NCBI RefSeq assembly: GCF_016598575.1
Contig: NZ_CP066801.1
Location: 4,692,501-4,756,500, forward strand
DNA: 64,000 nt
Source: Streptomyces sp. HSG2
Lineage (GTDB): Bacteria > Actinomycetota > Actinomycetes > Streptomycetales > Streptomycetaceae
Direction of reading: 5' to 3'
The position numbers were made by a program, and so were the translations under genes. Shown in pieces: positions 24,278-33,651 of this stretch (within the stretch, counting starts at the first letter, position 1; every line of letters begins with the position of its first letter). The notes below the pieces were generated by a model, which worked only from the letters and a program-made list of their open reading frames with translations, had not been told where the DNA came from and searched no databases.

Positions 24278-27193
24278 ATGCGCCTGCGCGGGAAGACCAT
24301 CCGCCGGAAGTTGGTGGCCCTGCTTCTCGTGCCGCTCGCGTCCCTCGGCGCGGTGTGGGCCTTCGCCACCGTGCTCACCGGTCGCGAGGCGGCCCGGCTG
24401 GCCGACGTGTCCGCCGTCATGGAGCACCTCGGCGGGCCCGTCGAGGACACCGTCCGCGCGTTACAGGAGGAGCGCCGTCTGACCCTGACCCACCTCGCCG
24501 ACCCACGCGCCTCCGACGGGCTCGCCGCGCTGCGCCGGAGCCGGTTCGAGACGGATGACGCCGTCGCCGTCCTGCGTGACGGTGCCGCCGCCCCGGACGT
24601 GCGGAGGGCCCTGGAACACGCGCAGGCGGAACGCCTGGCCGAGGCGCTGGACGCCCTCGACGGGGTGGACGCGCTGCGTCGCGGCGTCGAGGCCGGCACC
24701 ATCGACCGGCACCGCGCCCTCGACCTCTACAACGGTCTCGTCGATCCCGGTCAGGCCCTCCTCGCCGACCTCCACGTCATCGACGACGTCGCCCTGGACA
24801 CCGAGCACCACGCACTCGTCAACATCGCGCGAGCACGGGAACTCCTGTCACGCGAGGACGCCCTCCTGGGGTCCGCGCTGGTCGCGGGCCGCGTCACCCA
24901 GGCGGAGGTCCGGGCGGCGTCGGACCTCGTCGCCCAGCGCACGCTGTTGTACGACGTCAACCTCCCGATGCTCCCGGCCGCCGAACTGGGCCACTACGAG
25001 CGCTTCTGGGAGGAGGCGCCCTCCCTGTCGCTCCGAGAGGCCGAAGGGACCCTCCTGCTCTCCGCGCCGGGAACCCCGGACACTCCCGACGCGGCGGAAT
25101 GGGAGGCCGTCGCGACCGACGTGCTCGACGGGCTGGCCTCCCTCGGCGAGGAGTCGGCGGCCCGCTACCGGGACCGGGTGAGCCCGGTGGCGACAGCCGT
25201 CGTCACGCGTGCCGCGGTGGCCGGGGTGCTCGGCCTCGCGGCCCTGTCGGTCTCGCTCCTGGTGTCGGTGCGCGTGGGGCGCGGCCTCGTCCGCGACCTG
25301 CGCCGGCTGGGCGCCGAGGCACACGAGGCCGCCCGGGTCCGCCTGCCCTCCGTGATGCGCCGCCTCGCCTCGGGGGATCGGGTCGACGTGGAGACCGAGG
25401 TCCCCCGCCTCGACTACGCTCGGGACGAGATCGGCGAGGTCGGCCGAGCCCTGAACACCCTTCAGCGGGCCGCCGTGCGAGCCGCGGTGCGGCAGGCCGA
25501 GATCCGGTCCGGTGTCTCGGACGTCCTCGTGAACCTGGCCCGTCGCAGTCAGGTGCTCCTGCACCGACAGCTCACCCTCCTGGACGCCATGGAGCGGCGC
25601 ACCGAGGACCCCGGGGAACTCGCCGACCTGTTCCGACTCGACCACCTCACCACCCGGATGCGTCGTCACGCCGAGGGGTTGGTGATCCTCTCGGGCGCCG
25701 CGCCGTCCCGGCAGTGGCGCAGGCCGGTGCCGCTCATGGACGTGGTGCGGGCGGCCGTCGCCGAGGTCGAGGACTACGAACGCGTGGAGGTCAGACGGCT
25801 GCCCCGGATCGCCGTCACCGGGCCCGCCGTGGCCGACCTCACCCATCTCCTGGCCGAACTCGTCGAGAACGGCGCCGCGTTCTCCCCGCCGCACACCGCG
25901 GTCCAGGTGCGCGGGGAGCGTGTCGGCAACGGCTTCCTGCTGGAGATCCACGACCGCGGTCTCGGCATGACGGCGGACACCATGACCCAGGCCAACCTGA
26001 GACTGGCGGGGCACGCCGAGTTCGACCTCCGCGACAGCGATCGACTGGGCCTCTTCGTCGTCAGCCGACTCGCCCTGCGACGCGACGTCCAGGTCTCCGT
26101 ACAGCCGTCACCGTACGGCGGCACCACAGCGGTGGTGCTGATCCCGGAGACCCTGCTGACCGCCGTCGAGGACGACGACACCGCCGGACCGGTCAACGGC
26201 CGTCCCCTCGACGAGCCGAGCCCGGCGACGGGAAGCCGCGCCCTCCGCCTCTCCCGCTCGGCGGCCCGCGCACCGGGGGCGGTGCCCCCCGGTCCGGTGG
26301 AACTGGAGCCGCCGGTGGAGCCAGAGCCCGTCGACGCGGCGCCCGAAGACCGAGAAGGCCCTCTCCCCGACGTCGGGCCGTGGGCGCCACGCTCGGACAC
26401 CGGCCCGGAGGAGACGATCTCCGCCCCGGGTCCCTTCCACCGGGAGGCCGCGCGCCCTCGCTCGGCGGAGGAACGACGGCACCCGACGCCGCTGCCGCGC
26501 CGCACACCTCCCAGGCTCGTCAGCTCGCACGGCCGTCTTGTCGGTGGGGACGACGCCGGGCATCCCGCCACCCCCGCCACCAGGCGCCCGGCGCTCCCCG
26601 ACGACACCTGCTCACCCGCCGGCGCACCCGATCCCGCCGAGGGGGAGTCACGGAAGAACCCCGGGGAGCCGGAGAGGCCGATGCCGCGCACGTCCGAACC
26701 GGTCGGACGCGCTCGCGTCGAGAGAGAGGAGAGCGGACAGGGCGGCCCCCCGGCGGGGTCCGGCGCTGTTCCCCACGTCGACCGCCCGGCTTTTGGGGGA
26801 CGGGCGGGCCACCGGGAGCCCGACTCGGCGGTTCCCGGGCGCGCCTCCCTCCCACGACGGCTGTCGCGACCGGGACAGGACGGCGATCTCGGCGTGGATG
26901 GCGACAGCCTCACCCCGCAGAGGCGGCCCGGAGCCGAGAAGCGGGACGCCGAGGAGGTTCGCGGCCGGATGGCGGCCGTCCAACGCGGTTGGCGGCGAGG
27001 GCGCTCGGAGGCCGGGCGGAACGGCCGGGGCGCCCCGGGGCGAGCACCGGGTGGCGAGGGCGTTCCCGAACTCCCGGACGCGGAAGGGTCCTCCGCCCCC
27101 ACGGCTCGTGCGCCGACCTCACTCCCACGGACCGAAGGGCGACGCCACGGGCCGGGGGGTCCGTCGGGCTCCGACGAGCGCGAGGGTCGTTGA
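24278..27193 (+). CDS. cvnA: nitrate/nitrite-sensor-type histidine kinase-like protein (CvnA)
   Basis: This 971-residue membrane protein is the sensor kinase of a conservon. A first membrane helix (residues about 8-28), an extracytoplasmic NIT-like sensor region (about 40-290), and a second helix (about 300-325) come first. A HAMP-like linker and the kinase core follow: FRLDHLTTRMRRHAE is the dimerisation helix region, ELVENGAAFSP the N box and IHDRGLGM a G box. A low-complexity tail of some 330 residues ends it. The ATG at 24278 follows GGGGGAGG closely; GTG 24266 is an alternative. Conservons normally encode CvnA, B, C and D, but here only CvnC follows. Confidence 0.85.
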   Translation: MRLRGKTIRRKLVALLLVPLASLGAVWAFATVLTGREAARLADVSAVMEHLGGPVEDTVRALQEERRLTLTHLADPRASDGLAALRRSRFETDDAVAVLRDGAAAPDVRRALEHAQAERLAEALDALDGVDALRRGVEAGTIDRHRALDLYNGLVDPGQALLADLHVIDDVALDTEHHALVNIARARELLSREDALLGSALVAGRVTQAEVRAASDLVAQRTLLYDVNLPMLPAAELGHYERFWEEAPSLSLREAEGTLLLSAPGTPDTPDAAEWEAVATDVLDGLASLGEESAARYRDRVSPVATAVVTRAAVAGVLGLAALSVSLLVSVRVGRGLVRDLRRLGAEAHEAARVRLPSVMRRLASGDRVDVETEVPRLDYARDEIGEVGRALNTLQRAAVRAAVRQAEIRSGVSDVLVNLARRSQVLLHRQLTLLDAMERRTEDPGELADLFRLDHLTTRMRRHAEGLVILSGAAPSRQWRRPVPLMDVVRAAVAEVEDYERVEVRRLPRIAVTGPAVADLTHLLAELVENGAAFSPPHTAVQVRGERVGNGFLLEIHDRGLGMTADTMTQANLRLAGHAEFDLRDSDRLGLFVVSRLALRRDVQVSVQPSPYGGTTAVVLIPETLLTAVEDDDTAGPVNGRPLDEPSPATGSRALRLSRSAARAPGAVPPGPVELEPPVEPEPVDAAPEDREGPLPDVGPWAPRSDTGPEETISAPGPFHREAARPRSAEERRHPTPLPRRTPPRLVSSHGRLVGGDDAGHPATPATRRPALPDDTCSPAGAPDPAEGESRKNPGEPERPMPRTSEPVGRARVEREESGQGGPPAGSGAVPHVDRPAFGGRAGHREPDSAVPGRASLPRRLSRPGQDGDLGVDGDSLTPQRRPGAEKRDAEEVRGRMAAVQRGWRRGRSEAGRNGRGAPGRAPGGEGVPELPDAEGSSAPTARAPTSLPRTEGRRHGPGGPSGSDEREGR

Positions 27194-27305
27194 CCCCTCC
27201 CATGCCCGGTCGCCGCCCGGTCCCGTCCCGGGAACACCTCGGCCCGGAACGAACGAGCACGGCGGTCCACGCGGCGAACGCCGCGTCAACGGGTAGTCAT
27301 GCGAC

Positions 27306-27701
27306 ATGAACACAGAAGGTCGGGGAAAGGACCATTGGTTCGACGCGGAGGCGGGCCCGGTCGTCCGGCCCTACGCCATGACGCGGGGGCGAACCGACGG
27401 CGCGCCCCCTCACCGACTCGACGCCGTCGCGATGGTGAGCACACGGGCAGGCGAAGACGCGCCGGAACCTGACACACTGCTGTCGCCCGAGCACGTCGAC
27501 ATACTGGACCGGTGCCGGCGGACCCCCCGGTCCGTGGCGGCCCTGGCCGCACGACTCGACCTGCCGCTGGGTGTCGTCCGCGTCCTCGTGGGCGACCTGC
27601 TGGCCGAGCGACTCGTCGAGGTGCGGCAACCCACGACCCCCGCCGAACGACCGGACACCAGGACACTGCGTCAGGTGATCGACGGCCTCCGGGACTGGTG
27701 A
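27306..27701 (+). CDS. cvnC: DUF742 family protein (CvnC)
   Basis: The 131-residue protein contains the DUF742 domain: WFDAEAGPVVRPYAMTRGRT at residues 11-30 and a winged-helix-like second half (LSPEHVDILDRCRRTPRSVAALAARLDLPLGVVRVLVGDLL). In conservons CvnC works with a roadblock protein (CvnB) and a Ras-like GTPase (CvnD) downstream of the kinase. Neither cvnB, normally between cvnA and cvnC, nor cvnD, normally after cvnC, is present. The ATG at 27306 has no good ribosome-binding site. The 112 bases between the two genes hold no frame resembling CvnB. Confidence 0.85.
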   Translation: MNTEGRGKDHWFDAEAGPVVRPYAMTRGRTDGAPPHRLDAVAMVSTRAGEDAPEPDTLLSPEHVDILDRCRRTPRSVAALAARLDLPLGVVRVLVGDLLAERLVEVRQPTTPAERPDTRTLRQVIDGLRDW

Positions 27702-27728
27702 AGCACGGCGAAGCGCCGACCCCGCGAC

Positions 27729-28652
27729 TCAGCGAGGCCCGGCCCCGGGAACCGGCCGCCGCGTACCCCATGTCGCCGGGAGAGCCGGTGTACCGGTCAG
27801 CGACTCCCAGCCGGCGGCCACGCGGGCCGGCGTCCCCACGATCACCCAACAGCGAAGCGGCCCCCCGGCCATCCGCAACACGCTGGATCCCCTGCGGTCG
27901 TGACCCGACCCCGCGCCCTCCACGCCCTCGCGCAACGTCATGACACCGTCCCCCCGGGCGTCGTGGAACGCGAGATGCGTGCCCGCGCCGGCCACCACCA
28001 CCTGCGCCGCCGTCGCCACAGCGCACGGCTCGTCCCCCGGAGCCGGGCGGCCTCCCGGCGCGGAGCCGCCGAACCGGTACGTCCCGTCGCGCAACAGCGG
28101 TCCTCCGGCTCGAGCCCCCGGCGCGAAGAACCGCGCGTCCGCCGGCACCTCGGATCGCTGCATCCAGCGGCCGCCACCGCCCGACCCCGTTTCCCACCAC
28201 CGAGGCGGCGGGTCCCGCCGCAGTGACACTCCACCCGGTGTCCTCACCTCGACGGCGCCGTCCCGGGAGACGACGACCGTGACCCGCTCCGCCACCACCC
28301 GCCGGCCGCCCAGCTTGTCGGGTTCCAGCACGGCCCGCGGGTCCGGCTCCGGGCCCGGCCCCGCCAACACCTCGGACGGCTCCGGGCCGGCGCCGTCCCA
28401 GCCCCAGAAGACCGCCCCGATCGTCGTGACCACCACCCGCAGTTCCGAGCGCGCGAAGCGCAGGACACCACCACCCCGCTCACACTCCACCGCCCTCAGC
28501 GACCCCGGGACCCGAGCCCGCTCCGCCACCGGCCGCTCCGTCGCGAACGCCTCGACCCGCCGTCGCCACGTCGTGTGCGCGCCGCGCCCTTCCCGCCACG
28601 TCCTCGACCAACCGAGCGCGCGCGCCGAGCGCACCGGATCACCTCCGTCCAT
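27729..28652 (-). pseudogene. truncated glycoside hydrolase family 31 gene (N-terminal part only)
   Basis: The 307-residue product resembles only the N-terminal beta-sandwich region of streptomycete family 31 alpha-glucosidases/alpha-xylosidases. Recognisable blocks are FARSELRVVVTTIGAVFWGWDGA, EPDPRAVLEPDKLGG, RTPGGVSLRRD, QRSEVPADARFF, TLREGVEGAGSGHDR and GPLRCWVIVGTPARV. Full enzymes are about 700-800 residues; here the frame stops just where the catalytic barrel should begin, and the catalytic aspartates are missing. Part of the remaining sequence (APGARAGGPLLRDGTYRF) also looks eroded. The stop lies 28 bases from the convergent cvnC stop, so a deletion probably joined them. The ATG at 28652 is preferred, with 28679 possible. 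Confidence 0.6.
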
Positions 28653-28712
28653 GACCACGACCCTGCCGGCACCGTCCACTCGGCGAGGCCCTGTTCAACG
28701 ACAGTTCACCCT

Positions 28713-28749
28713 CGCGCCCCGAACGTCCGGGACGACCGGTCGGGGCGCG
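28713..28749. repeat. 10-bp inverted repeat in a divergent promoter region
   Basis: CGCGCCCCGA (28713-28722) and TCGGGGCGCG (28740-28749) are perfect inverted copies with a 17-base loop. They lie between the divergent starts of the glycosidase remnant and acetoacetyl-CoA synthetase, so an operator is more likely than a terminator. Confidence 0.4.
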
Positions 28750-28857
28750 GCCTGGTGTCCCCGTCGATCACATGGCATGGTCCCTGTCTGGGTCCTCGCG
28801 CACACCCGGCTCGTGCGAAGAGGACCACACCAGACGCACTGCCCCCGGGAGTCGACC

Positions 28858-30825
28858 ATGCCGACCGAAGAACCCCAGCCGCTCTGGCGTCCCGATCCGC
28901 GGCATGTCGCCGCGGCCCGGATGACCGCGTTCCAGGCCTGGGCGGCCGACCACCACGGCGCCCCGGCCACCGGCGGCTACCCCACCCTGCACCGATGGTC
29001 CGTGGCGGATCCCGAGGCGTTCTGGAAGGCCGTCGTCGAGTGGTTCGACGTCCGCTTCTCCCACCCCTACGAGCGGGTCCTGGGCGACCCGGTGATGCCC
29101 GGTGCCCGGTGGTTCGAAGGGGCCACGCTCAACTACGCCGAACACGCCCTGCGTGCGGCGGCGGAGCGGTCGGAGGATCCCGCGCTCCTGCGGATCGACG
29201 AGACCCACCCGCCGACCCCCGTGACCTGGGGCGAGCTGCGCCGCCAGGTGGGCTCGCTCGCGGCCGCGCTGCGTGCCCGCGGGGTCCGGCCCGGTGATCG
29301 GGTCAGCGGCTACCTGCCCAACGTCCCGGAGGCGGTGGTGGCGTTCCTCGCCACTGCCGCCGTCGGCGCCGTCTGGACCTCCTGCGCGCCCGACTTCGGC
29401 GCTCGGAGTGTCCTCGACCGATTCCGGCAGGTCGAGCCGGTCGTCTTGTTCGCCGTCGACGGCTACCGCTACGGCGGCAAGGAACACGACCGTCGCGAGA
29501 CCGTCGCCGAACTCCGTCGCGAGCTGCCGACCCTGCGCGCCGTGGTCCACGTCCCCCTCCTCGGGACGGACGCCCCGGAGGGGGCACTTCCGTGGTCCTC
29601 CCTGACAGCCGCCCAGGTCGAACCGGTCTTCGAGCAGGTGCCTTTCGACCACCCGCTCTGGGTGCTCTACTCCTCCGGCACCACCGGCCTGCCCAAGGCC
29701 ATCGTCCAGTCCCAGGGGGGCATCCTGGTCGAGCACCTCAAACAACTCGGCCTGCACTGCGATCTGGGGCCCGACGACCGCTTCTTCTGGTACACGTCGA
29801 CAGGGTGGATGATGTGGAACTTCCTCGTCTCCGGCCTGCTGACGGGCACCACCCTCGTCCTCTACGACGGCAGCCCCGGATTCCCGGACACCGGCGCCCA
29901 GTGGCGTGTCGTCGAGGAGACCCGCGCCACCTTCTACGGCACCTCCGCCGCCTACGTCACGGCCTGCGGCAAGGCCGACGTCCATCCGGGACGCGACCTG
30001 GACCTCTCGTCGGTGCGCTGCGTCGCCACCACCGGATCGCCGCTTCCGCCCGACGGCTTCCGCTGGCTCCACGACGAGGTCCGCGCCGACCTGTGGATCG
30101 CCTCGGTCAGCGGTGGCACCGACGTGTGTTCCTGCTTCGCCGGAGCCGTCCCCACCCTCCCCGTCCACCTCGGCGAGCTCCAGGCGCCCTGCCTCGGCAC
30201 CGACCTGCAGGCCTGGGACCCGGCGGGGCGACCACTGGTCGACGAGGTCGGCGAGTTGGTCGTAGTCAACCCGATGCCCTCCATGCCGATCCGGTTCTGG
30301 AACGACCCCGACGGCACCCGATACCACGACAGCTACTTCGCCACCTACCCCGGCGTGTGGCGCCACGGCGACTGGATCACCCTCACCTCGCGCGGGACCG
30401 TCGTGGTGCACGGCCGCTCGGATTCCACGCTCAACCGCCAAGGCGTGCGCATGGGATCCGCCGACATCTACGAGGCCGTCGAGCGTCTCCCGGAGATCAA
30501 GGAATCCCTCGTCATCGGCGTGGAGCGGCCCGACGGCGGGTACTGGATGCCGCTCTTCGTGCACCTGACGCCGGGAGCCGTCCTCGACGGGGCGTTGACC
30601 GACAGAGTCAAGCGCACGATCCGGGAGAACCTCTCCCCACGCCACGTCCCGGACGAGATCATCGAGGTGCCCGCGATCCCGCACACGCTGACCGGCAAGC
30701 GCCTGGAGGTACCGGTCAAGCGCCTCCTCCAGGGAACGCCGCTGGATCGGGCCGTCAACCCTGGCTCCGTCGACGACCTCGACCTCCTCGGCTTCTACCT
30801 GGACCTCGCCCGCCGCGACGACTGA
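28858..30825 (+). CDS. acetoacetate-CoA ligase (acetoacetyl-CoA synthetase)
   Basis: The 655-residue enzyme activates acetoacetate with ATP and coenzyme A to acetoacetyl-CoA in the cytoplasm. It has the N-terminal ACS-type domain (WAADHHGAPATGGYPTLHRWSVADPEAFW), the adenylate-forming motif LYSSGTTGLPKAIVQSQGG, and YTSTGWMMWNF, typical of acetoacetyl-CoA synthetases. It also has SGGTDVCSCFAGAVP and the C-terminal domain with GRSDSTLNRQGVRMGSADIY and LTGKRLEVPVKRL (catalytic lysine region). Length matches the family (about 650). The ATG at 28858 begins MPTEEPQPLWRPD. It is divergent from the glycosidase remnant. Confidence 0.93.
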   Translation: MPTEEPQPLWRPDPRHVAAARMTAFQAWAADHHGAPATGGYPTLHRWSVADPEAFWKAVVEWFDVRFSHPYERVLGDPVMPGARWFEGATLNYAEHALRAAAERSEDPALLRIDETHPPTPVTWGELRRQVGSLAAALRARGVRPGDRVSGYLPNVPEAVVAFLATAAVGAVWTSCAPDFGARSVLDRFRQVEPVVLFAVDGYRYGGKEHDRRETVAELRRELPTLRAVVHVPLLGTDAPEGALPWSSLTAAQVEPVFEQVPFDHPLWVLYSSGTTGLPKAIVQSQGGILVEHLKQLGLHCDLGPDDRFFWYTSTGWMMWNFLVSGLLTGTTLVLYDGSPGFPDTGAQWRVVEETRATFYGTSAAYVTACGKADVHPGRDLDLSSVRCVATTGSPLPPDGFRWLHDEVRADLWIASVSGGTDVCSCFAGAVPTLPVHLGELQAPCLGTDLQAWDPAGRPLVDEVGELVVVNPMPSMPIRFWNDPDGTRYHDSYFATYPGVWRHGDWITLTSRGTVVVHGRSDSTLNRQGVRMGSADIYEAVERLPEIKESLVIGVERPDGGYWMPLFVHLTPGAVLDGALTDRVKRTIRENLSPRHVPDEIIEVPAIPHTLTGKRLEVPVKRLLQGTPLDRAVNPGSVDDLDLLGFYLDLARRDD

Positions 30826-30952
30826 CCGGCACCGGGTCGCCGTCTCCCGCGTCCTCGACCAGAGGCGGCGGGCGCGTCACGCCGGACCCCCGCTGTCGGA
30901 GCCTCCGACTACGGTGAGTGACTGTCACCGCACGGCGCACGGGGGAGAACAC

Positions 30953-31843
30953 ATGGCGCACACCGACCGATCCGACTCGACCGCCCGTCAGGTACTGCAC
31001 CGCGAGATCGCCGGCACGATGGGCCTGCTCGCCGACGAACACGACTTCCACGCGATGCGGTACTACCGAAGCTTCACCTTTCGTGACCACGCCGCCTATC
31101 TGCGCCACGTCGAGGCGGTGCTCAAGGCACGGGCGGATCGCGGCGGCCACACGACGATCGCTCTGTTCGATCCCGTGGCGTACGCCGGATTCTGCGCCAC
31201 CGTCGGCATCGACGCCGACACCGCCGCCGGCCGCTCGCGCTTCACGGCCGTGCTCGCGGCCCGAGGCACGACCGTGGCGTACGACGGGCGCCCCTTGGTC
31301 GACCTCCTGCCCTCCCTCCTCGACGCGGCGGTCCGCCGCGCGACCCGGGAGCACACCGCCACGATCCTGGCCGCGATCGGCCCGTGCGCCCTATGCGGAG
31401 AGGACATCGGGCGGGCCGCCCTCGCGCGCGCCGGCGAGTTGCTCACGCGCGTGCTCGACACCGCGCCGGACGACCATCTTCACCTGGTCTGCGCGGTCTC
31501 CGGTGTCCACGAGCGCCTCTCCGCGGTCCTGCGCGTCGGCCCCACCCGACGAAGGGACCGCCTACCGGACCACGCCGCCGTACCCGAGTTCACCGGCGTC
31601 CTCGCGGTGGGGCTCGCCACACGTGCCCCCGGCGGTCTGATCCTGCGGGCCGGCGCGCCCGGCCGCGTCTACGGCTGGCGTCTGCGGGAGTACGGCCTCG
31701 TGGCGCTCACGGCCGGGGAGGTCTTCGACGCCTACTGCCTCGACCCGCGGACCGGCGAGCCCATCTCCCCGGAACCCGGGGTGCGGTACAGCGAGCCGCC
31801 CGACCTCGGCGAGGATTCACCCGAGCGGGGCCACCACCACTGA
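30953..31843 (+). CDS. conserved protein of unknown function
   Basis: The 296-residue protein has no domain I can name with confidence. Visible features are a helical N terminus (LHREIAGTMGLLADEHDF) followed by MRYYRSFTFRDHAAYLRHVEAVLKARADRGGHTT, and a possible metal site C-A-L-C near the middle (GPCALCGEDIGRA). The C terminus is acidic and ends in three histidines. No signal peptide or membrane segment is seen. GGGGGAGA lies five bases before the ATG. It follows the acetoacetyl-CoA synthetase gene by 127 bases and ends at a strong terminator. Confidence 0.75.
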   Translation: MAHTDRSDSTARQVLHREIAGTMGLLADEHDFHAMRYYRSFTFRDHAAYLRHVEAVLKARADRGGHTTIALFDPVAYAGFCATVGIDADTAAGRSRFTAVLAARGTTVAYDGRPLVDLLPSLLDAAVRRATREHTATILAAIGPCALCGEDIGRAALARAGELLTRVLDTAPDDHLHLVCAVSGVHERLSAVLRVGPTRRRDRLPDHAAVPEFTGVLAVGLATRAPGGLILRAGAPGRVYGWRLREYGLVALTAGEVFDAYCLDPRTGEPISPEPGVRYSEPPDLGEDSPERGHHH

Positions 31844-31858
31844 AGCCGAGGTGTGTTC

Positions 31859-31881
31859 GGGGCGGGCCGCCGGCCCGCCCC
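31859..31881. terminator. terminator between convergent genes
   Basis: GGGGCGGGCC (31859-31868) and GGCCCGCCCC (31872-31881) form a perfect 10-base GC stem with a three-base loop. It stands between the unknown protein gene and ptsI, which converge. Confidence 0.7.
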
Positions 31882-31913
31882 GCGTCCCCTCGGTGTCCCG
31901 GAGCGATCGACTG

Positions 31914-33581
31914 CTACGCGTCCCGAAGGAGGATCTCGCGAGCCGCGTTCCGCGCGTCCTCGGCCCCGTCCGCCGCCCGCGCGGCGGAGGCGGCCCGCTC
32001 GCACCGCGCGAGTGTCACCCTCGACACAGACCGGCGCACCGAGGGGATCGCGGCGGGTCCCATCGAGAGCGAGGACACCCCCAGACCGACCAGGACACAG
32101 GCCAGGAGTGGGTCGGCGGCGGCCTCGCCGCACACGCCGCACCCCTTGGCCTGTGCCCGAGCCGCCCACGTAGCCGATGCCACCAGATCGAGCAGCGCGG
32201 GTTGCCACGGATCCTGGAACCGGGCCACGGCACCCACCTGGCGGTCGGCCGCGAAGGCGTACTGGGCCAGGTCGTTGGTCCCCAGGGAGAGGAAATCGAC
32301 TTCGCGCAGCACCGCGCCCGCCCTCAGTGCGGCCGAGGGGACCTCCACCATCGCCCCGACATCCGACCGCAGCCCCGCCGCGCGGCAGGCGTCGGCGAAC
32401 GCCTTGGCATCCGCCCGGTCGGCGACCATGGGCGCCATCACGTCGAGGGTGCCGGGTGAGGAGTCCGCGGCCTTGGACAACGCGCGCAGTTGCGCGGCCA
32501 GGATCTCCGGGTGGTCCAGCAGGGCGCGTAGTCCGCGGACGCCCAGTGCGGGGTTGGGCTCCTCGGCGGGGGAGAGGAAGCCCAGTGGCTTGTCCGCGCC
32601 GGCGTCGAGGACTCTGGCCACCACGCGTCCTTCGGGAAAGGCCTCGATCACCCGACGGTAGGCGGCGATCTGCCTTTGCTCCGACGGGGCGCTCTCGGCG
32701 TCGTCGAGGAAGAGGAACTCCGTACGGAACAGTCCCACGCCCTCCGCCCCGACCTCGACGGCCCCCGCCACGTCGGCCGGGCCTCCGATGTTGGCCAGGA
32801 GTGGGACGCGGTGGCCGTCGGCGGTGCGCCCGGGCTCGCGCGCCGAGGCTCTCGCCTCGCGCCGACCCACCCCTCTCCGCCGTGGCCCTCGCCGGTCGTC
32901 CGGGTCGACACGGACTTCTCCGGAGTCGCCGTCGAGAGCGATCACGGTCCCCTCCGGGAGTTCCCGGGCACCGGACAGGGCCACCACCGCCGGCACGCCG
33001 AGGGCGCGTGCCAGGATCGCCGTGTGGCTGGTCGGGCTGCCCTCCTCGGTCAGGAAGCCCAGGACCAGGGCGGGGTCCAGGAGCGCGGTGTCGGCGGGGG
33101 CCAGATCGCGCGCCACGAGAACGTAGGGGCTGTCGCTGTCCGGTACCCCCGGGATCGGCACGCCCAGCAGTCGGGCGACCATCCGATTGCGCACGTCGTC
33201 GAGGTCGGGGATCCGTGCCGCGTGGAGCTCGCCGGCCCCGGCCAGCAAGGACCGGTAGCCCGCGAAGGCGTCGTGGACGGCCCGTTCGGCGGTGCCACCC
33301 GACGCGACGCGTCGGCCGACCTCCGCCATCAGCTCGGGATCCCGCGCCATCAACGCCTGCGCCTCCAGCACCGCCCGCGCCTCGCCACCGGCCAGATGTC
33401 CCCGGGCCGTGAGATCCGCGGCGACGGCCTCCGCGGCGCGCCGGGCCCGGGCTCCCTCCCTTTCTCGCTCCGCCGCCGGTACCTGCCTCACCGGGGGTTC
33501 CAACACGGCGGCTCCCATGTGACGCACCGGACCGACGGCCACTCCGTGGCTCACGCCGACGCCTCGCAGAGTTGTCTCCAT
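31914..33581 (-). CDS. ptsI: PTS enzyme I (phosphoenolpyruvate-protein phosphotransferase)
   Basis: Enzyme I takes phosphate from phosphoenolpyruvate and passes it to HPr, the first step of the sugar phosphotransferase system. The 555-residue protein has the active-site histidine in EEGSPTSHTAILAR (His186), the PEP-utilizing barrel with GLFRTEFLFLD and the motif VMAPMVAD, and the C-terminal CGVCGEAAADP, which contains the conserved PEP-binding-site cysteine. The ATG at 33581 gives the conserved METTLRGVGVSHGVAVGP start. It is downstream of crr by about 70 bases on the same strand, the usual crr-ptsI order of streptomycetes. The gene for HPr is not in the window. Confidence 0.95.
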   Translation of the reverse strand: METTLRGVGVSHGVAVGPVRHMGAAVLEPPVRQVPAAEREREGARARRAAEAVAADLTARGHLAGGEARAVLEAQALMARDPELMAEVGRRVASGGTAERAVHDAFAGYRSLLAGAGELHAARIPDLDDVRNRMVARLLGVPIPGVPDSDSPYVLVARDLAPADTALLDPALVLGFLTEEGSPTSHTAILARALGVPAVVALSGARELPEGTVIALDGDSGEVRVDPDDRRGPRRRGVGRREARASAREPGRTADGHRVPLLANIGGPADVAGAVEVGAEGVGLFRTEFLFLDDAESAPSEQRQIAAYRRVIEAFPEGRVVARVLDAGADKPLGFLSPAEEPNPALGVRGLRALLDHPEILAAQLRALSKAADSSPGTLDVMAPMVADRADAKAFADACRAAGLRSDVGAMVEVPSAALRAGAVLREVDFLSLGTNDLAQYAFAADRQVGAVARFQDPWQPALLDLVASATWAARAQAKGCGVCGEAAADPLLACVLVGLGVSSLSMGPAAIPSVRRSVSRVTLARCERAASAARAADGAEDARNAAREILLRDA

Positions 33582-33651
33582 CCGCACCTCCCGGGAGGGT
33601 TCTCCGGCTCTCCGGTGGGGAGTCCGTCGGCCGAAGGACGATGGTGGCGTG

